This document shows, one piece after another, positions 47,548-56,739 of a stretch of 64,000 bases of DNA. A model generated the notes under the pieces. The model ran no database searches. It was not told the DNA's origin and saw only the letters and a list, made by a program, of their open reading frames with translations. How positions within the stretch are numbered: the first letter of the stretch is position 1; each line of letters opens with the position of its first letter. Source of the stretch: PFJX01 sp964542455 (GTDB taxonomy: Bacteria; Pseudomonadota; Gammaproteobacteria; Burkholderiales; Thiobacillaceae); assembly GCA_964542455.1 (NCBI GenBank), contig CAZIUC010000015.1, positions 26,638 through 90,637 on the forward strand, written 5' to 3'. Both the position numbers and the translations under genes were made by a program.

Positions 47548-48816
47548 TCAGCCCGGCAACGCGATCTTGCCGTCGCGGCTGTACTGGTAGTCGTGAAATA
47601 TGTGTTCGGCGGAGAGAAGGGCATAGCTGCCGTCTTCCCGTTTCACCGAGGTGTCCTTGAGCCGGTAGGTGTAGTGGCCGCAGGTCCACAGGTCGAAGTC
47701 GCGCATGTGGGTGCACAAACAGGTTTTGTCGTACACCTTGATCTTTTTCCCGCCGGCGGGGTTGGCGGCCGCGGCCGCCACTTCTCGGTTGTAGGCGTCG
47801 ATATAGGAGCAGCGGCCGTTGGCGTCGAGGATGTAGCCGAACGATTCGCAGTTGGGGTGGGTGCCGGCGCCGATGGCCGGGCTGCTCTTGATCATGCGCA
47901 TCGGGTAGCCGGTGGGCGAGATGCCGTTGACCTCGATGTCGTCCTCGTCAGCCTTGTAATACTCCTGCTTGATCGGGTCGGGCAGGCCGCATTCCTCGCT
48001 CACGGTGAAACGGGTGGCGACCTGCACGGCGGCGGCGCCGGCTTCCAGGAAGGCGGTGGCGTCGGAGCCGGTGAAGATGCCGCCGGCCGGGATCAGGGGG
48101 ATGTCGAGCTGCTCGGCCTTCAGCCAGGCCTGGATTTCAGCGACGATGGTGGCCAGATCGTATTGCGCCCAATCCATGCCGAAACCGAGGTGGCCACCGG
48201 CCAGGGGGCCTTCCACCACCACATAGTCGGGCAGGCGGTTGCTGCGGGCGCTCTTGCGCAGGAACAACTGCAAGGCGCGCAAGCTGGAAACGATGATGCC
48301 CAGTTTGGCGTCACGGAAGCGCGGGTGGTCTTCGATCATGCCGAAGGAGCCCAGATGCAGGCCGGCGGCCAGGGTGATGCCGTCGATACCGGCATCCAGC
48401 GCGGAGGTGAGCCTCACCTTGAGGGTCTCGCGCGGGGCGTTCATGGTGAGCTTTTCCATGCAGTTGATGAATACCATGCCATCGCCCTGCTTGGCGTCCA
48501 TCGCCCGGCGCGCGTGCAGCCGGGTGGCTTCTTCCAGTTCGCCGAGATGGAATTTGACCTCGGACTTGTCGGCCAGGTTGGTGACGTTGGCCTTGTACAG
48601 CTTGAGCTTGTCCTTGGTGTAGCGAGTCTTGAGATGGCGGTCGATGACCGTGGGCACCATCGCATCCGAGATATGGCCGATGCCACCCAGGCGCGCGGCT
48701 TCCAGGGCCAGTTCGACTGTGGAGATGTCCACGCCCATGCCGCCGATCATGATCGGCACCAGTTCCTTGTTGCCGAGACGAAGGCGGAAGTCATCCACGC
48801 ATTTCATGGTTGTCAT
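47548..48816 (-). CDS. Nitronate monooxygenase-like flavoprotein with a Cys-rich tail
   Basis: This FMN TIM-barrel protein of about 422 residues is of the 2-nitropropane dioxygenase/PfaD type (IMIGGMGVDIS at the start, VVEGPLAGGHLGFG, IPAGGIFTGSDATAFLEAGA with the phosphate site, QVATRF). The last 110 residues go beyond the usual fold and hold CESFGYILDANGRCSYIDAY, then KTCLCTHMRDFDLWTCGHY, enough cysteines for a metal or Fe-S site. I start at the ATG at 48816; the ATG at 48807 is equally possible. It is upstream of nifJ in the same direction, so I infer a redox role rather than nitronate detoxification. Confidence 0.82.
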   Translation of the reverse strand: MTTMKCVDDFRLRLGNKELVPIMIGGMGVDISTVELALEAARLGGIGHISDAMVPTVIDRHLKTRYTKDKLKLYKANVTNLADKSEVKFHLGELEEATRLHARRAMDAKQGDGMVFINCMEKLTMNAPRETLKVRLTSALDAGIDGITLAAGLHLGSFGMIEDHPRFRDAKLGIIVSSLRALQLFLRKSARSNRLPDYVVVEGPLAGGHLGFGMDWAQYDLATIVAEIQAWLKAEQLDIPLIPAGGIFTGSDATAFLEAGAAAVQVATRFTVSEECGLPDPIKQEYYKADEDDIEVNGISPTGYPMRMIKSSPAIGAGTHPNCESFGYILDANGRCSYIDAYNREVAAAAANPAGGKKIKVYDKTCLCTHMRDFDLWTCGHYTYRLKDTSVKREDGSYALLSAEHIFHDYQYSRDGKIALPG

Positions 48817-48883
48817 GTGCAAATTATTGAAAGTTGTGAGGTGGCCACCTCGCGGTGGCTCGCCATGATAAGCCCTGCAGCCC

Positions 48884-50140
48884 CTAGCAGCCAGCCGCGC
48901 CCGCTCGTTGGTAGAGGCGCCGCGCTTGCAGAAGGTTCCATCCCAACCAGGTGGCGGAGGCCGCCAGCAGCAGGCCGCCAGGGATGGCGAGCAAGGGTTG
49001 GAAGGGAGCAACCAGCAGGCAGAGGAGGGCGGCCAGGTGCGCGCGGTATTGGCCGCGCGCGCGCGCTTCCGGCAGGTAATCGCGCATGTTGGGCTGGCCA
49101 CGCTTGAATCCCATCCGTGCCTGGAGATGAAACCAGGCCATGAAGGGCACGATCTTGTAGAGCATGCCGGTGACCACGGAAGTGGCGAAACCGATCAGGA
49201 ACAGCAGGCCCGCGAACAGGGTCCAGACCTCCGGCAGGGTACCCCTGATCTGCGCCATGGCCAGGAGTGCGGCGGCGATCAGGCAGGCCATGCCGACACG
49301 CCAGAAATCCAGGGTCACGTCTTCCACCTTGCGTTTCCTCTGGCTTTGCAGACGCAGCGTGGTCACGGCAAAGGTGATCAGCACCAGGGCCACCATCGCC
49401 TGGCCGACTTCTCCCCAAGGTGAGGGCGTCAGGGTGGCCAGCGGTAGCCCGGCCAGCATGGCCCGCCATAGCCAGCGAGTCAGGCGGGGCGGGTAGGGGG
49501 GCGTGAGTTGCAGCATGGGCACCACCTGCCAGGCTGAGCCCATCACCAGCACCCCAACCCAGCCGCCGAGGCCCCACAACACATGGCTGGCCAGCCAGTC
49601 GAGTGGGGTCTCCGGCGCCCACTGGCCAATCAGCCAGCTCGCCATGCCCAATCCCAGGAACAGCGTTACCCCCAGGGTGAAGGCCGCCAGACGCATGGCC
49701 TGGGTGGTGTCGCTGACCTGGGCGCGCATCAGGGCCAGGCCGACCGCGCCGAGAAACACCAGCAGGCTCAGGCCGATCAGGCTGGAGCCCGCCATGAGCA
49801 AGGCTGCTTCGCCACCATACAGGCCCAGCGCCAGGCATGGGGTGCCGAGCAACAGACCGAGGTGGCTCACCCAGGCAATCAGGCGAGCGTTCGGCAGCGG
49901 TGCGCCGGATACCACCGGCAGCATCTGGCTCATGGCACCCAGCATGACCATGCCGAGAAAGCCCAGGGTGATGAGGTGGGTGAGCGCCAGGGTTGATGTC
50001 GCCTGGGGCGCAGCGGTCCATTCCGGCAGAAGCGCCGCGCCCAGGCCCGCGGCGATGAGAAACGGGGGCGCGCTGAGGAAAAAACGTAGCGGCACGGAGA
50101 AGGGTGGTGCCTGCTCCAGCGAAAGTCCGGGGCCGATCAT
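48884..50140 (-). CDS. Polytopic membrane protein, haem-copper-oxidase-like, in an NO-type cluster
   Basis: This 418-residue protein has about 12 membrane helices. LTHLITLGFLGMVMLGAMSQ, LASHVLWGLGGWVGVLVMGS and MLYKIVPFMAWFHLQARMG place histidines within helices, as in NnrS and haem-copper oxidase subunit I relatives, but I cannot assign a family firmly. Its ATG overlaps the DUF2249 stop (TGATG). With DUF2249 and hemerythrin genes upstream it fits a nitric oxide or oxygen response set. Confidence 0.7.
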   Translation of the reverse strand: MIGPGLSLEQAPPFSVPLRFFLSAPPFLIAAGLGAALLPEWTAAPQATSTLALTHLITLGFLGMVMLGAMSQMLPVVSGAPLPNARLIAWVSHLGLLLGTPCLALGLYGGEAALLMAGSSLIGLSLLVFLGAVGLALMRAQVSDTTQAMRLAAFTLGVTLFLGLGMASWLIGQWAPETPLDWLASHVLWGLGGWVGVLVMGSAWQVVPMLQLTPPYPPRLTRWLWRAMLAGLPLATLTPSPWGEVGQAMVALVLITFAVTTLRLQSQRKRKVEDVTLDFWRVGMACLIAAALLAMAQIRGTLPEVWTLFAGLLFLIGFATSVVTGMLYKIVPFMAWFHLQARMGFKRGQPNMRDYLPEARARGQYRAHLAALLCLLVAPFQPLLAIPGGLLLAASATWLGWNLLQARRLYQRAGAAGC

Positions 50141-50373
50141 CAACAGGTATCCGATCGTGCTTCGATCAGAATTTCATAACTGCCATCCGCGAGCAGATGG
50201 GTGCGGTGTGTGTAGCCCATGTTTACCAATATGCCATAGAGGGGATAAGGCTCGCGGTGCAGCAGGAAGCGGATGTGTTGGCCCGGCCGCAGTTGATCCA
50301 GCGCCATCAGCACTTGCTCCATCGGCTCCGGCGGCATCAGCCAGCGACCATCGATCAGCACTTCCTGTTTCAT
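50140..50373 (-). CDS. DUF2249 (TusA-like) protein
   Basis: This 77-residue protein matches DUF2249, a small TusA-like fold often beside hemerythrin and nitrite/NO genes: DGRWLMPPEPMEQVLMALDQ, LRPGQHIRFLLHREPYPLY and a terminal YEILIEAR. The cysteine used by TusA is not at the usual place. It is translationally coupled to the membrane protein that follows. Function unknown. Confidence 0.85.
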   Translation of the reverse strand: MKQEVLIDGRWLMPPEPMEQVLMALDQLRPGQHIRFLLHREPYPLYGILVNMGYTHRTHLLADGSYEILIEARSDTC

Positions 50374-50421
50374 GAGCCTCCGGCAGTCGGAAAATCAGGC
50401 GCCAATGTAAGTCAGCCGCGG

Positions 50422-50455
50422 CGTCAGGTAGCGATAATGCCGCAACCTGACCTAC
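50422..50455. repeat. Partial copy of the CGTAGGTCAGG repeat
   Basis: GTCAGGTAGCGATAATGCCG followed by CAACCTGACCTAC matches the right half of the repeat at 43667-43764. It lies between the DUF2249 and hemerythrin genes. Confidence 0.65.
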
Positions 50456-50476
50456 AAAAGCCGCCGTGCACCCAGG

Positions 50477-50917
50477 TCAGTGGGGTATCTCTCCCATGCG
50501 CGCCAGCAGAGCCTCCGCTTGTCCAGCCAGCGCCTGATCCGCCATCGGGTAGAGGATGTTCTCCTCTTTCAGATTGTGCTGGCGCATGAGCATGAGCAGG
50601 GTCTCCGATAGACCAAGATAGCCGTTGCCATCCTGGCGCGCCAGGGCATCCCGCATGGCGGCGAAAACTTCGTTCATCTGCGCATGTTCCGCGCGCATGA
50701 CTGAGGTGGGGCCACCGCTCATGCCAGTGTGGGCCTCGAAGGCTGGAAACAGGACATCTTCTTCCATGGCGAAGTGATGCTTCATCTCGTCCAGAAAACG
50801 CTGGAATTCCGTCTGTGCACGCGTCCAGTCGTTTGTCGACGTGGCATTTTCCGCTTCGGCGAACAGGTCGTCACAGTGGCTATGGTCAGTGGAGAGAAAT
50901 TGAGAAAGGGAGGTCAT
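50477..50917 (-). CDS. Hemerythrin HHE-domain protein
   Basis: This 146-residue four-helix protein keeps the di-iron ligand pattern: H12 with DHSHCDDLF, H47-H48 with EMKHHFAMEED, AEHAQMNEVF, and RQHNLKEENILYP. Proteins like this bind O2 or NO or help repair Fe-S clusters. It is upstream of the DUF2249 gene in the same direction, 103 bases away. It is divergent from radA. Confidence 0.88.
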   Translation of the reverse strand: MTSLSQFLSTDHSHCDDLFAEAENATSTNDWTRAQTEFQRFLDEMKHHFAMEEDVLFPAFEAHTGMSGGPTSVMRAEHAQMNEVFAAMRDALARQDGNGYLGLSETLLMLMRQHNLKEENILYPMADQALAGQAEALLARMGEIPH

Positions 50918-51027
50918 GGCTTTGGTCTAGGAAAGTGAACGCCCCAATGCTGGCGCTGTACCGGTATGGTCTCCTTGACCTTGGGCAAGGACGTTGCCGC
51001 AACGCTGTGAGGCCGCTATAAGGCATC

Positions 51028-52389
51028 ATGGCAAAAACCAACACCACCTACGTCTGTTCCCAGTGCGGCGGGCAGGCCAACAAATGGCAGGGGCAGTGCC
51101 CACATTGCCTGGCCTGGAACACGCTCGCCGAATCCATTCAGGAAGCATCCGGTAAAAATGCCAGCCGTTTCCAGTCGCTCGCCGGCAGCGGCCAGGTGGT
51201 GCGCCTGTCCGCTGTGCAGGCGGTGGAAACACCGCGCATGGCGACCGGCCTTCCGGAATTCGATCGCGTCCTCGGCGGTGGCCTGGTCGGCGGCGGCGTG
51301 GTGCTGATCGGCGGCGACCCCGGGATCGGCAAATCCACCTTGCTGCTGCAGGCGCTGGCGGCCATCAGCCCACGCGAGAAAACCTTGTATGTCAGCGGCG
51401 AGGAATCCGCCGCCCAGATCGCCATGCGCGGCCGCCGCTTAGGGTTGAGCGCGGACATTCCGCTGCTCACCGAAATTCGTCTGGAATCCATTTTCGCCAC
51501 CCTGAAGGCCGAGCAGCCGCGGATCGCGGTGATCGACTCGATCCAGACCGTCTACACCGAACAACTGCAATCCGCGCCGGGGAGCGTGGCCCAGGTGCGC
51601 GAATGCGCGCAGGAACTCACCCGCTACGCCAAGCAGGCCGGCATCACCATCCTGCTGGTCGGCCATGTCACCAAGGAAGGCACCCTGGCCGGCCCGCGCG
51701 TGCTGGAACACATCGTCGATACGGTGCTGTATTTCGAGGGTGATACCGGCTCCAGTTTTCGTCTCATCCGCGCGTTCAAGAACCGCTACGGCGCGGTCAA
51801 CGAACTGGGCGTGTTCGCCATGACCGACAAGGGCCTGAAGGGCGTGAACAACCCCTCCGCCCTGTTTCTCAACCGTGACGAGCGCGAGGCGCCCGGCTCC
51901 TGCGTGGTGGTGGCGCAGGAAGGCACCCGCCCCCTGCTGGTGGAAATTCAGGCCTTGCTGGATTCATCGCATAGCCCCAGCCCGCGCCGGCTGACGGTGG
52001 GCCTGGACGGCAACCGCCTGGCCATGTTGCTGGCGGTGTTGCACCGCCACGGTGGTATTCCCTGCTACGACCAGGATGTATTCGTGAATGCCGTGGGCGG
52101 AGTCAAGATCACGGAGCCGGCGGTGGACCTGGCGGTGGCGCTGGCCGTGGTCTCCTCGCTGCGCAACAAACCGATTCCCCACAAGCTCGCGGTGTTCGGC
52201 GAAATCGGCCTGGCCGGTGAAATTCGTCCGGTGCAACGCGGTCAGGAGCGCCTGAAAGAAGCCGCCAAGCTCGGCTTTACCCAGGCGTTGTGTCCGAAAG
52301 CCAACCTGCCCAAGGGCAAGATCGCGGGGATGGAAGTGAAGGGCGTGGCCAGTCTGGCCGAGGCGTTGGAGTATTTCCGGGGCCTGTAG
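51028..52389 (+). CDS. radA: DNA repair protein RadA
   Basis: This 453-residue RecA-like branch-migration helicase has the zinc motif CSQCG...CPHC, Walker A GGDPGIGKST, the RadA-specific KNRYG (FKNRYGAVNELGVF) and a C-terminal Lon-like domain (VNAVGGVKITEPAVDLAVAL). Full length. Confidence 0.96.
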   Translation: MAKTNTTYVCSQCGGQANKWQGQCPHCLAWNTLAESIQEASGKNASRFQSLAGSGQVVRLSAVQAVETPRMATGLPEFDRVLGGGLVGGGVVLIGGDPGIGKSTLLLQALAAISPREKTLYVSGEESAAQIAMRGRRLGLSADIPLLTEIRLESIFATLKAEQPRIAVIDSIQTVYTEQLQSAPGSVAQVRECAQELTRYAKQAGITILLVGHVTKEGTLAGPRVLEHIVDTVLYFEGDTGSSFRLIRAFKNRYGAVNELGVFAMTDKGLKGVNNPSALFLNRDEREAPGSCVVVAQEGTRPLLVEIQALLDSSHSPSPRRLTVGLDGNRLAMLLAVLHRHGGIPCYDQDVFVNAVGGVKITEPAVDLAVALAVVSSLRNKPIPHKLAVFGEIGLAGEIRPVQRGQERLKEAAKLGFTQALCPKANLPKGKIAGMEVKGVASLAEALEYFRGL

Positions 52390-52506
52390 TGGTTGGCTCC
52401 GCGGAAACTCATTGCAAGCCATTGATTCTGCAGCGCGCCTTGCTCCTGAATCCTGTTGCCGCCGGAGCTCTGCTAGCATCGCTTCCCCTTCCTGATTGAG
52501 TTCCGC

Positions 52507-52584
52507 ATGACCGTTTCAGCCTTCCCGAACATTCATGGCGATGCCGCCGCGTCAGCCCTCCTGTGGGTAAAGGCGGGCTCATGA
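52507..52584 (+). CDS. Possible 25-residue leader peptide before scpA
   Basis: An ATG at 52507 opens a frame of 25 codons (MTVSAFPNIHGDAAASALLW...) whose TGA overlaps the scpA ATG as ATGA. It is too short to identify. Coupling to scpA is the only evidence that it is translated. Confidence 0.3.
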   Translation: MTVSAFPNIHGDAAASALLWVKAGS

Positions 52585-53426
52585 GCGAGGTGCTGGACAG
52601 CGCCGAAGCCGCCGAAGTGGAGATCCGCCACCTGGCGCGGGTCCAGGGCGAGCTGTGGAGCGAACTGCCGAATGATCTCTACATCCCGCCGGATGCGCTG
52701 GAGGTCATACTCGAAGCCTTCGAAGGCCCGCTCGACCTGTTGCTCTGGTTGATCCGTCGCAACAGCCTGAACATCCTCGACATCAACATGAGCGCGCTGA
52801 CTCGCCAGTACATCGAGTACGTCGAGGCCATGCGGCAGAAGCGACTGGAACTGGCGGCGGAGTACCTGGTGATGGCGGCGATGCTGATCGAGATCAAATC
52901 GCGCATGCTGCTGCCGCGTCCGGAGAAGGTGGAGGAAGACGATGGGCTCGACCCGCGCGCGGAGCTGGTGCGGCGTCTGCTTGAGTATGAACAGATGAAG
53001 CTGGCCGCGCGTGGCTTGGGCGAGTTGCCGCAGGCCGGGCGTGATTTCCTGACCCTGAGCATTCATATTCCGCAACTGGCCGCCAAGCGCTTGCCGCGGG
53101 TGGCGCCCGACGATCTACTGGCTGCATGGGGCGCGCTTCTGAAGCGTGCTTCGATGACCAAACACCACCGCATCGGCCGCCAGGAATTATCGGTGCGTGA
53201 ACACATGAGCCGTATCCTGAAGCACCTGCGCGAAGCCGGACGCAGCCAGTTTTCCGACCTGTTCGATCCGGCTCAGGGCCGTTCTTCCCTGGTGGTTTCT
53301 TTCCTCGCCCTGCTGGAACTGGTGCGTGAGCGGCTGGTCGATATCGTCCAGAATGAACCCTTCGCGCCCATTCACGCCCAACTCGTATTTGCCTCCGAAC
53401 ATGCAGAACACGCTCAATCTCGATGA
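52581..53426 (+). CDS. scpA: Segregation and condensation protein A
   Basis: This 281-residue kleisin binds SMC and ScpB for chromosome condensation. The family blocks FEGPLDLLLWLIRRNSLNILD, IEYVEAMRQKRLELAAEYLV and MLIEIKSRMLLPRP are present, with a winged-helix end (FLALLELVRERLVDIVQNE). I start at the ATG at 52581; a GTG six codons earlier is possible. It overlaps scpB by 26 bases. Confidence 0.93.
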   Translation: MSEVLDSAEAAEVEIRHLARVQGELWSELPNDLYIPPDALEVILEAFEGPLDLLLWLIRRNSLNILDINMSALTRQYIEYVEAMRQKRLELAAEYLVMAAMLIEIKSRMLLPRPEKVEEDDGLDPRAELVRRLLEYEQMKLAARGLGELPQAGRDFLTLSIHIPQLAAKRLPRVAPDDLLAAWGALLKRASMTKHHRIGRQELSVREHMSRILKHLREAGRSQFSDLFDPAQGRSSLVVSFLALLELVRERLVDIVQNEPFAPIHAQLVFASEHAEHAQSR

Positions 53427-53982
53427 AGTCAAACGTGTTCTGGAGGCTGTTCTGCTTTCCAGTAGCGGTGCCCTGACACTGGCGGAACTCAAGCGAGTGT
53501 TCGAGGTGGAACTGGGCAATGATTTTCTTCGTCGCGCGCTGGAAGGACTCAAATCCGACTGGCGGGACAGGGCGGTCGAACTGACGCAGGTGGCGGAAGG
53601 CTGGCGCTTCCAGACCCGCCCGGAGGCGCAGCCCTATCTCGATCGCCTCAACCCCGAGAAACCGCCACGTTACTCGCGCGCCGTGCTGGAGACGTTGGCG
53701 GTGATCGCCTACCGTCAGCCGGTGACGCGCGGCGATGTGGAGGATATTCGCGGCGTGGCGGTCAATAGTCAGATCGTGAGGGCTCTGGAAGAGCGCGGCT
53801 GGATCGAGGTGGTGGGGCACAAGGAGGTGCCCGGCCGCCCCGCCCTGTTTGCCACCACCAAACAATTCCTCTCCGACCTGAGTCTTCGCGCCTTGTCCGA
53901 ATTGCCGCCTCTGCCGGAACTGGCGCGCGACCTGATCCCTGTCGAGTCTTTGGAGGAGGCTCCCGATGGCGCCGAGGAATGA
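53401..53982 (+). CDS. scpB: Segregation and condensation protein B
   Basis: This 193-residue protein has two winged-helix domains; the ScpB signature LETLAVIAYRQPVTRGDVE with DIRGVAVNSQIVRALEERGW is clear, followed by PGRPALFATTKQFL. Start at 53401 lies inside the end of scpA, so the pair is translationally coupled. Confidence 0.93.
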   Translation: MQNTLNLDEVKRVLEAVLLSSSGALTLAELKRVFEVELGNDFLRRALEGLKSDWRDRAVELTQVAEGWRFQTRPEAQPYLDRLNPEKPPRYSRAVLETLAVIAYRQPVTRGDVEDIRGVAVNSQIVRALEERGWIEVVGHKEVPGRPALFATTKQFLSDLSLRALSELPPLPELARDLIPVESLEEAPDGAEE

Positions 53983-54068
53983 CTGCCGTATTTATCATTT
54001 GTCGCTTTAATGCCGTATTGGCCGAATTATTTTCCGGTCTGCCTTAAGTTTTTCCACTGTGACCCGAT

Positions 54069-55052
54069 ATGAACAACAGAACCAACAAACCTTCAAAAAC
54101 AATGCCACGCTATTCCTACAAGGGCAGGCCCCTCAAAGCATCGCCCGACGAGCTTGAGGACCACAGTGAAAAGCTGCAGAAAGCGCTGGCGACGGCCGGC
54201 ATGGGTTCGCGTCGCGAAATGGAACAACTTATCGCCGATGGTCACGTCAGTATCAACGGCATGCCGGCCAAGGTTGGCGACCGCGTAAAGCCCAACGATC
54301 TGGTCAAGGTGAATGGGCGTCTGGTGCGCCTGTCATGGAAGCACCAAGTCCCGCGCGTGCTGATTTATCACAAGCCGGAAGGCGAAATCGTCTCGCGCGA
54401 CGACCCGGAAGGGCGGCCCTCGGTGTTCGACCGCCTGCCTTCGATACGCGGCGGCCGCTGGATCACGGTGGGACGTCTGGACTTCAACACCGAAGGCCTG
54501 TTGGTCTTCACCACCAATGGCGATTTGGCCAACCGACTGAGCCACCCGCGCTATGAAGTGGAGCGCGAATATGCCGTGCGCCTGCTGGGCGCGTTGACCG
54601 GCGAACAGATGAAGCAATTGCTCGACGGCGTGGAACTGGATGATGGCGTGGCCCAGTTGGACAGCATCGTCCCCGCCGGTGGCGAAGGCGTGAACCAGTG
54701 GTATCGCCTGGTCATCAGGGAAGGACGTAACCGCGAGGTGCGCCGCATCATGGAGCACATGGGCCTGACCGTCAGCCGCCTGATTCGCGTGCGTTTCGGC
54801 CCGATCGCGATGCCTTCACGCCTGAAACGCGGCATGCAGGAAGAAATGCCGGAAAACGAAGTACAGGAACTGATGAAGTGGTGCGGCTTGCTGAAAGGCA
54901 ATGAACGCGGCGGCGACCGCAATACCGAGGACGACCATGAGCCGGAAAGCGCGCGGGGAAGCCACGATGAGCGCCCACCGCGTGGCGAAGGCCCCAAGAT
55001 CGGCCACCCCTATCGTCGGCGTTTGCTCAACAAGGGCGAACGGCAGATCTGA
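54069..55052 (+). CDS. rluB: 23S rRNA pseudouridine synthase RluB
   Basis: This 327-residue enzyme (modifies U2605 in E. coli numbering) has an S4 RNA-binding domain (LQKALATAGMGSRREMEQLI), the catalytic aspartate in VGRLDFNTEGLLVFTTNG, and EGRNREVRRIMEHMGLTVSRL. A charged, low-complexity tail (about 275-327) follows, as usual for RluB. It lies downstream of scpAB, a common betaproteobacterial order. Confidence 0.93.
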   Translation: MNNRTNKPSKTMPRYSYKGRPLKASPDELEDHSEKLQKALATAGMGSRREMEQLIADGHVSINGMPAKVGDRVKPNDLVKVNGRLVRLSWKHQVPRVLIYHKPEGEIVSRDDPEGRPSVFDRLPSIRGGRWITVGRLDFNTEGLLVFTTNGDLANRLSHPRYEVEREYAVRLLGALTGEQMKQLLDGVELDDGVAQLDSIVPAGGEGVNQWYRLVIREGRNREVRRIMEHMGLTVSRLIRVRFGPIAMPSRLKRGMQEEMPENEVQELMKWCGLLKGNERGGDRNTEDDHEPESARGSHDERPPRGEGPKIGHPYRRRLLNKGERQI

Positions 55053-55123
55053 ACTGCAGGGCGCGCCACGCATACCCTTCAAACAAAGCGGCGGCTTGAT
55101 CTATGCGTGGTGATTCCGGGTAA

Positions 55124-55798
55124 TCACGAGTTCCGCTTGTGCTCCACGAGTTTTTCAATCACCCGGCTGGCCCAGTCCTTGGCGCCCAGGCCGAAGGCGA
55201 TGGCGAAGGCCAGGCCGATGGCGCCGAAACTGATGATGAAAGCGGCTGTCAGCAGTTCGTTGGCGATCTGCAATTGCTCCATCGCCATGAAGAACACGAA
55301 CACCAGCATGGCGTACTCGGAGAAGGTGGAGACGGTCAGCGCGCCGTCGAACTCCATGTTGTTCAGCCAGGCGAACACCAGGCGGTTGATGAAGCGCGCC
55401 AGGATGGTGCCGAACACCAGTACCAGGATGGCGACGATCACATTGGGGATGTACAGCACCACCTTGTTGAACAGGTCCGCCACCATGGACAGACCGAGCG
55501 AGTTGGCGACGGTGACGATCATCACCAGGATGATCAGCCAGTAGACGAGGTTGCCGATCACGGCGCCGACCGAGACTTCCAGCTCGGCATGCTTCATGAA
55601 CGCTTCCAGGCCGGATTTCTCCGTGGCCTTGTCGAATTTGAGCAGGACGAGCAGGCGCATTACGCCGGTGCGCGCCAGCTTGGCCAGCATCCAACCGAGA
55701 ATCAGAGCGACGATAGCACCCAGCAACTGTGGAACGAAGCTCGCCAGTTCCGTCCAGAACGAGGTGAGTGAGGCGACGATGATGTCGAGTTCTTGCAT
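55124..55798 (-). CDS. Small mechanosensitive-channel-like membrane protein
   Basis: This 224-residue protein has about five membrane helices in the repeats known from the N-terminal part of MscS-like proteins (IVALILGWMLAKLARTGVMRLL; VVLYIPNVIVAILVLVFGTI; LTAAFIISFGAIGLAFAIAF). It ends GLGAKDWASRVIEKL and lacks the beta domain and vestibule of MscS. Start at 55798 follows GGAG; an ATG four codons earlier is possible. Channel function is inferred. Confidence 0.8.
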   Translation of the reverse strand: MQELDIIVASLTSFWTELASFVPQLLGAIVALILGWMLAKLARTGVMRLLVLLKFDKATEKSGLEAFMKHAELEVSVGAVIGNLVYWLIILVMIVTVANSLGLSMVADLFNKVVLYIPNVIVAILVLVFGTILARFINRLVFAWLNNMEFDGALTVSTFSEYAMLVFVFFMAMEQLQIANELLTAAFIISFGAIGLAFAIAFGLGAKDWASRVIEKLVEHKRNS

Positions 55799-55842
55799 GG
55801 CGTGCTCCATGTTGTTGGATCCTGGAAAAGTATAGGTGCTGG

Positions 55843-56739
55843 TTATTGAACTAATTGTTCACGGCTGAGGATGAAGACCGTGTCTTCGCCGCCTTCGATC
55901 TGCGGCCATGTGAAATCCAGATGCGGGAAGGCGATTTCCAGTGCTTCGCGGTTGTGGCCGATTTCGACCGCCAGCACGCCGCCGGGGTTCAGATGCCGCG
56001 CGGCATCGCGCAGGATGACGCGGGTGGCATCCAGGCCATCCTCGCCGGAGCCGAGCGCCAGCGTCGGCTCGTGCCGGTATTCCGGGGGCAGGGCGGCGAC
56101 CGATTCGGCATTCACATAAGGCGGGTTGGAAACGATCAGGTCATAAGTCGCGTCGCCCAGCGGCGTGAACAGATCGCCTTCGTACAGGCGCAGGCGGTCG
56201 CCATGGTGGTATTCCGTGACGTTGCGGAGCGCGACATCCAGCGCATCGGGCGACAGGTCGACAGCATCCACCTCGGCATCCGGGAAGGCTTCGGCCAGGA
56301 GTATGGCCAGACAGCCGGAACCGGTGCATAGATCCAGCGCGCGCAGCACGCCTTCAGGTTCGGCCAGCCAGGGTTGCAGGTGTTCCAGAATCAACGGCGC
56401 CAGGAAGGAGCGCGGCACGATCACGCGTTGATCGACGTAGAAACGGTAGCCCTGCAACCAGGCTTCGTGGGTCAGATAGGGCGCGGGAATGCGCTCGCGG
56501 ATGCGCCGCGAGAGGAAGTGGGCCAGCTTTTCCCGTTCCGCCGGCAGCAGGCGAGCGTCCAGAAACGGATCGAGGCGCTCGGGCGGCAGGTGCAGGCTGT
56601 GCAGGCAGAGATAGGCGGCTTCGTCATACGCTTCCGCGCTGCCGTGGCCGAAGAACAGGCCGGCTTCCTGGAAGCGGGAGACGGCGAAGCGCAGCCAGTC
56701 GCGCAGTGTTACAAGTTCGGATTGGGCGTGCTCAAACAT
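55843..56739 (-). CDS. prmB: Ribosomal protein L3 glutamine N5-methyltransferase
   Basis: This 298-residue AdoMet enzyme has LDLCTGSGCLAILLA as AdoMet motif and the glutamine-binding SNPPYV. The N-terminal helical domain (RFQEAGLFFGHGSAEAYDEA) is PrmB-type, which separates it from PrmC. The start at 56739 overlaps dapE by 8 bases. Confidence 0.92.
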   Translation of the reverse strand: MFEHAQSELVTLRDWLRFAVSRFQEAGLFFGHGSAEAYDEAAYLCLHSLHLPPERLDPFLDARLLPAEREKLAHFLSRRIRERIPAPYLTHEAWLQGYRFYVDQRVIVPRSFLAPLILEHLQPWLAEPEGVLRALDLCTGSGCLAILLAEAFPDAEVDAVDLSPDALDVALRNVTEYHHGDRLRLYEGDLFTPLGDATYDLIVSNPPYVNAESVAALPPEYRHEPTLALGSGEDGLDATRVILRDAARHLNPGGVLAVEIGHNREALEIAFPHLDFTWPQIEGGEDTVFILSREQLVQ

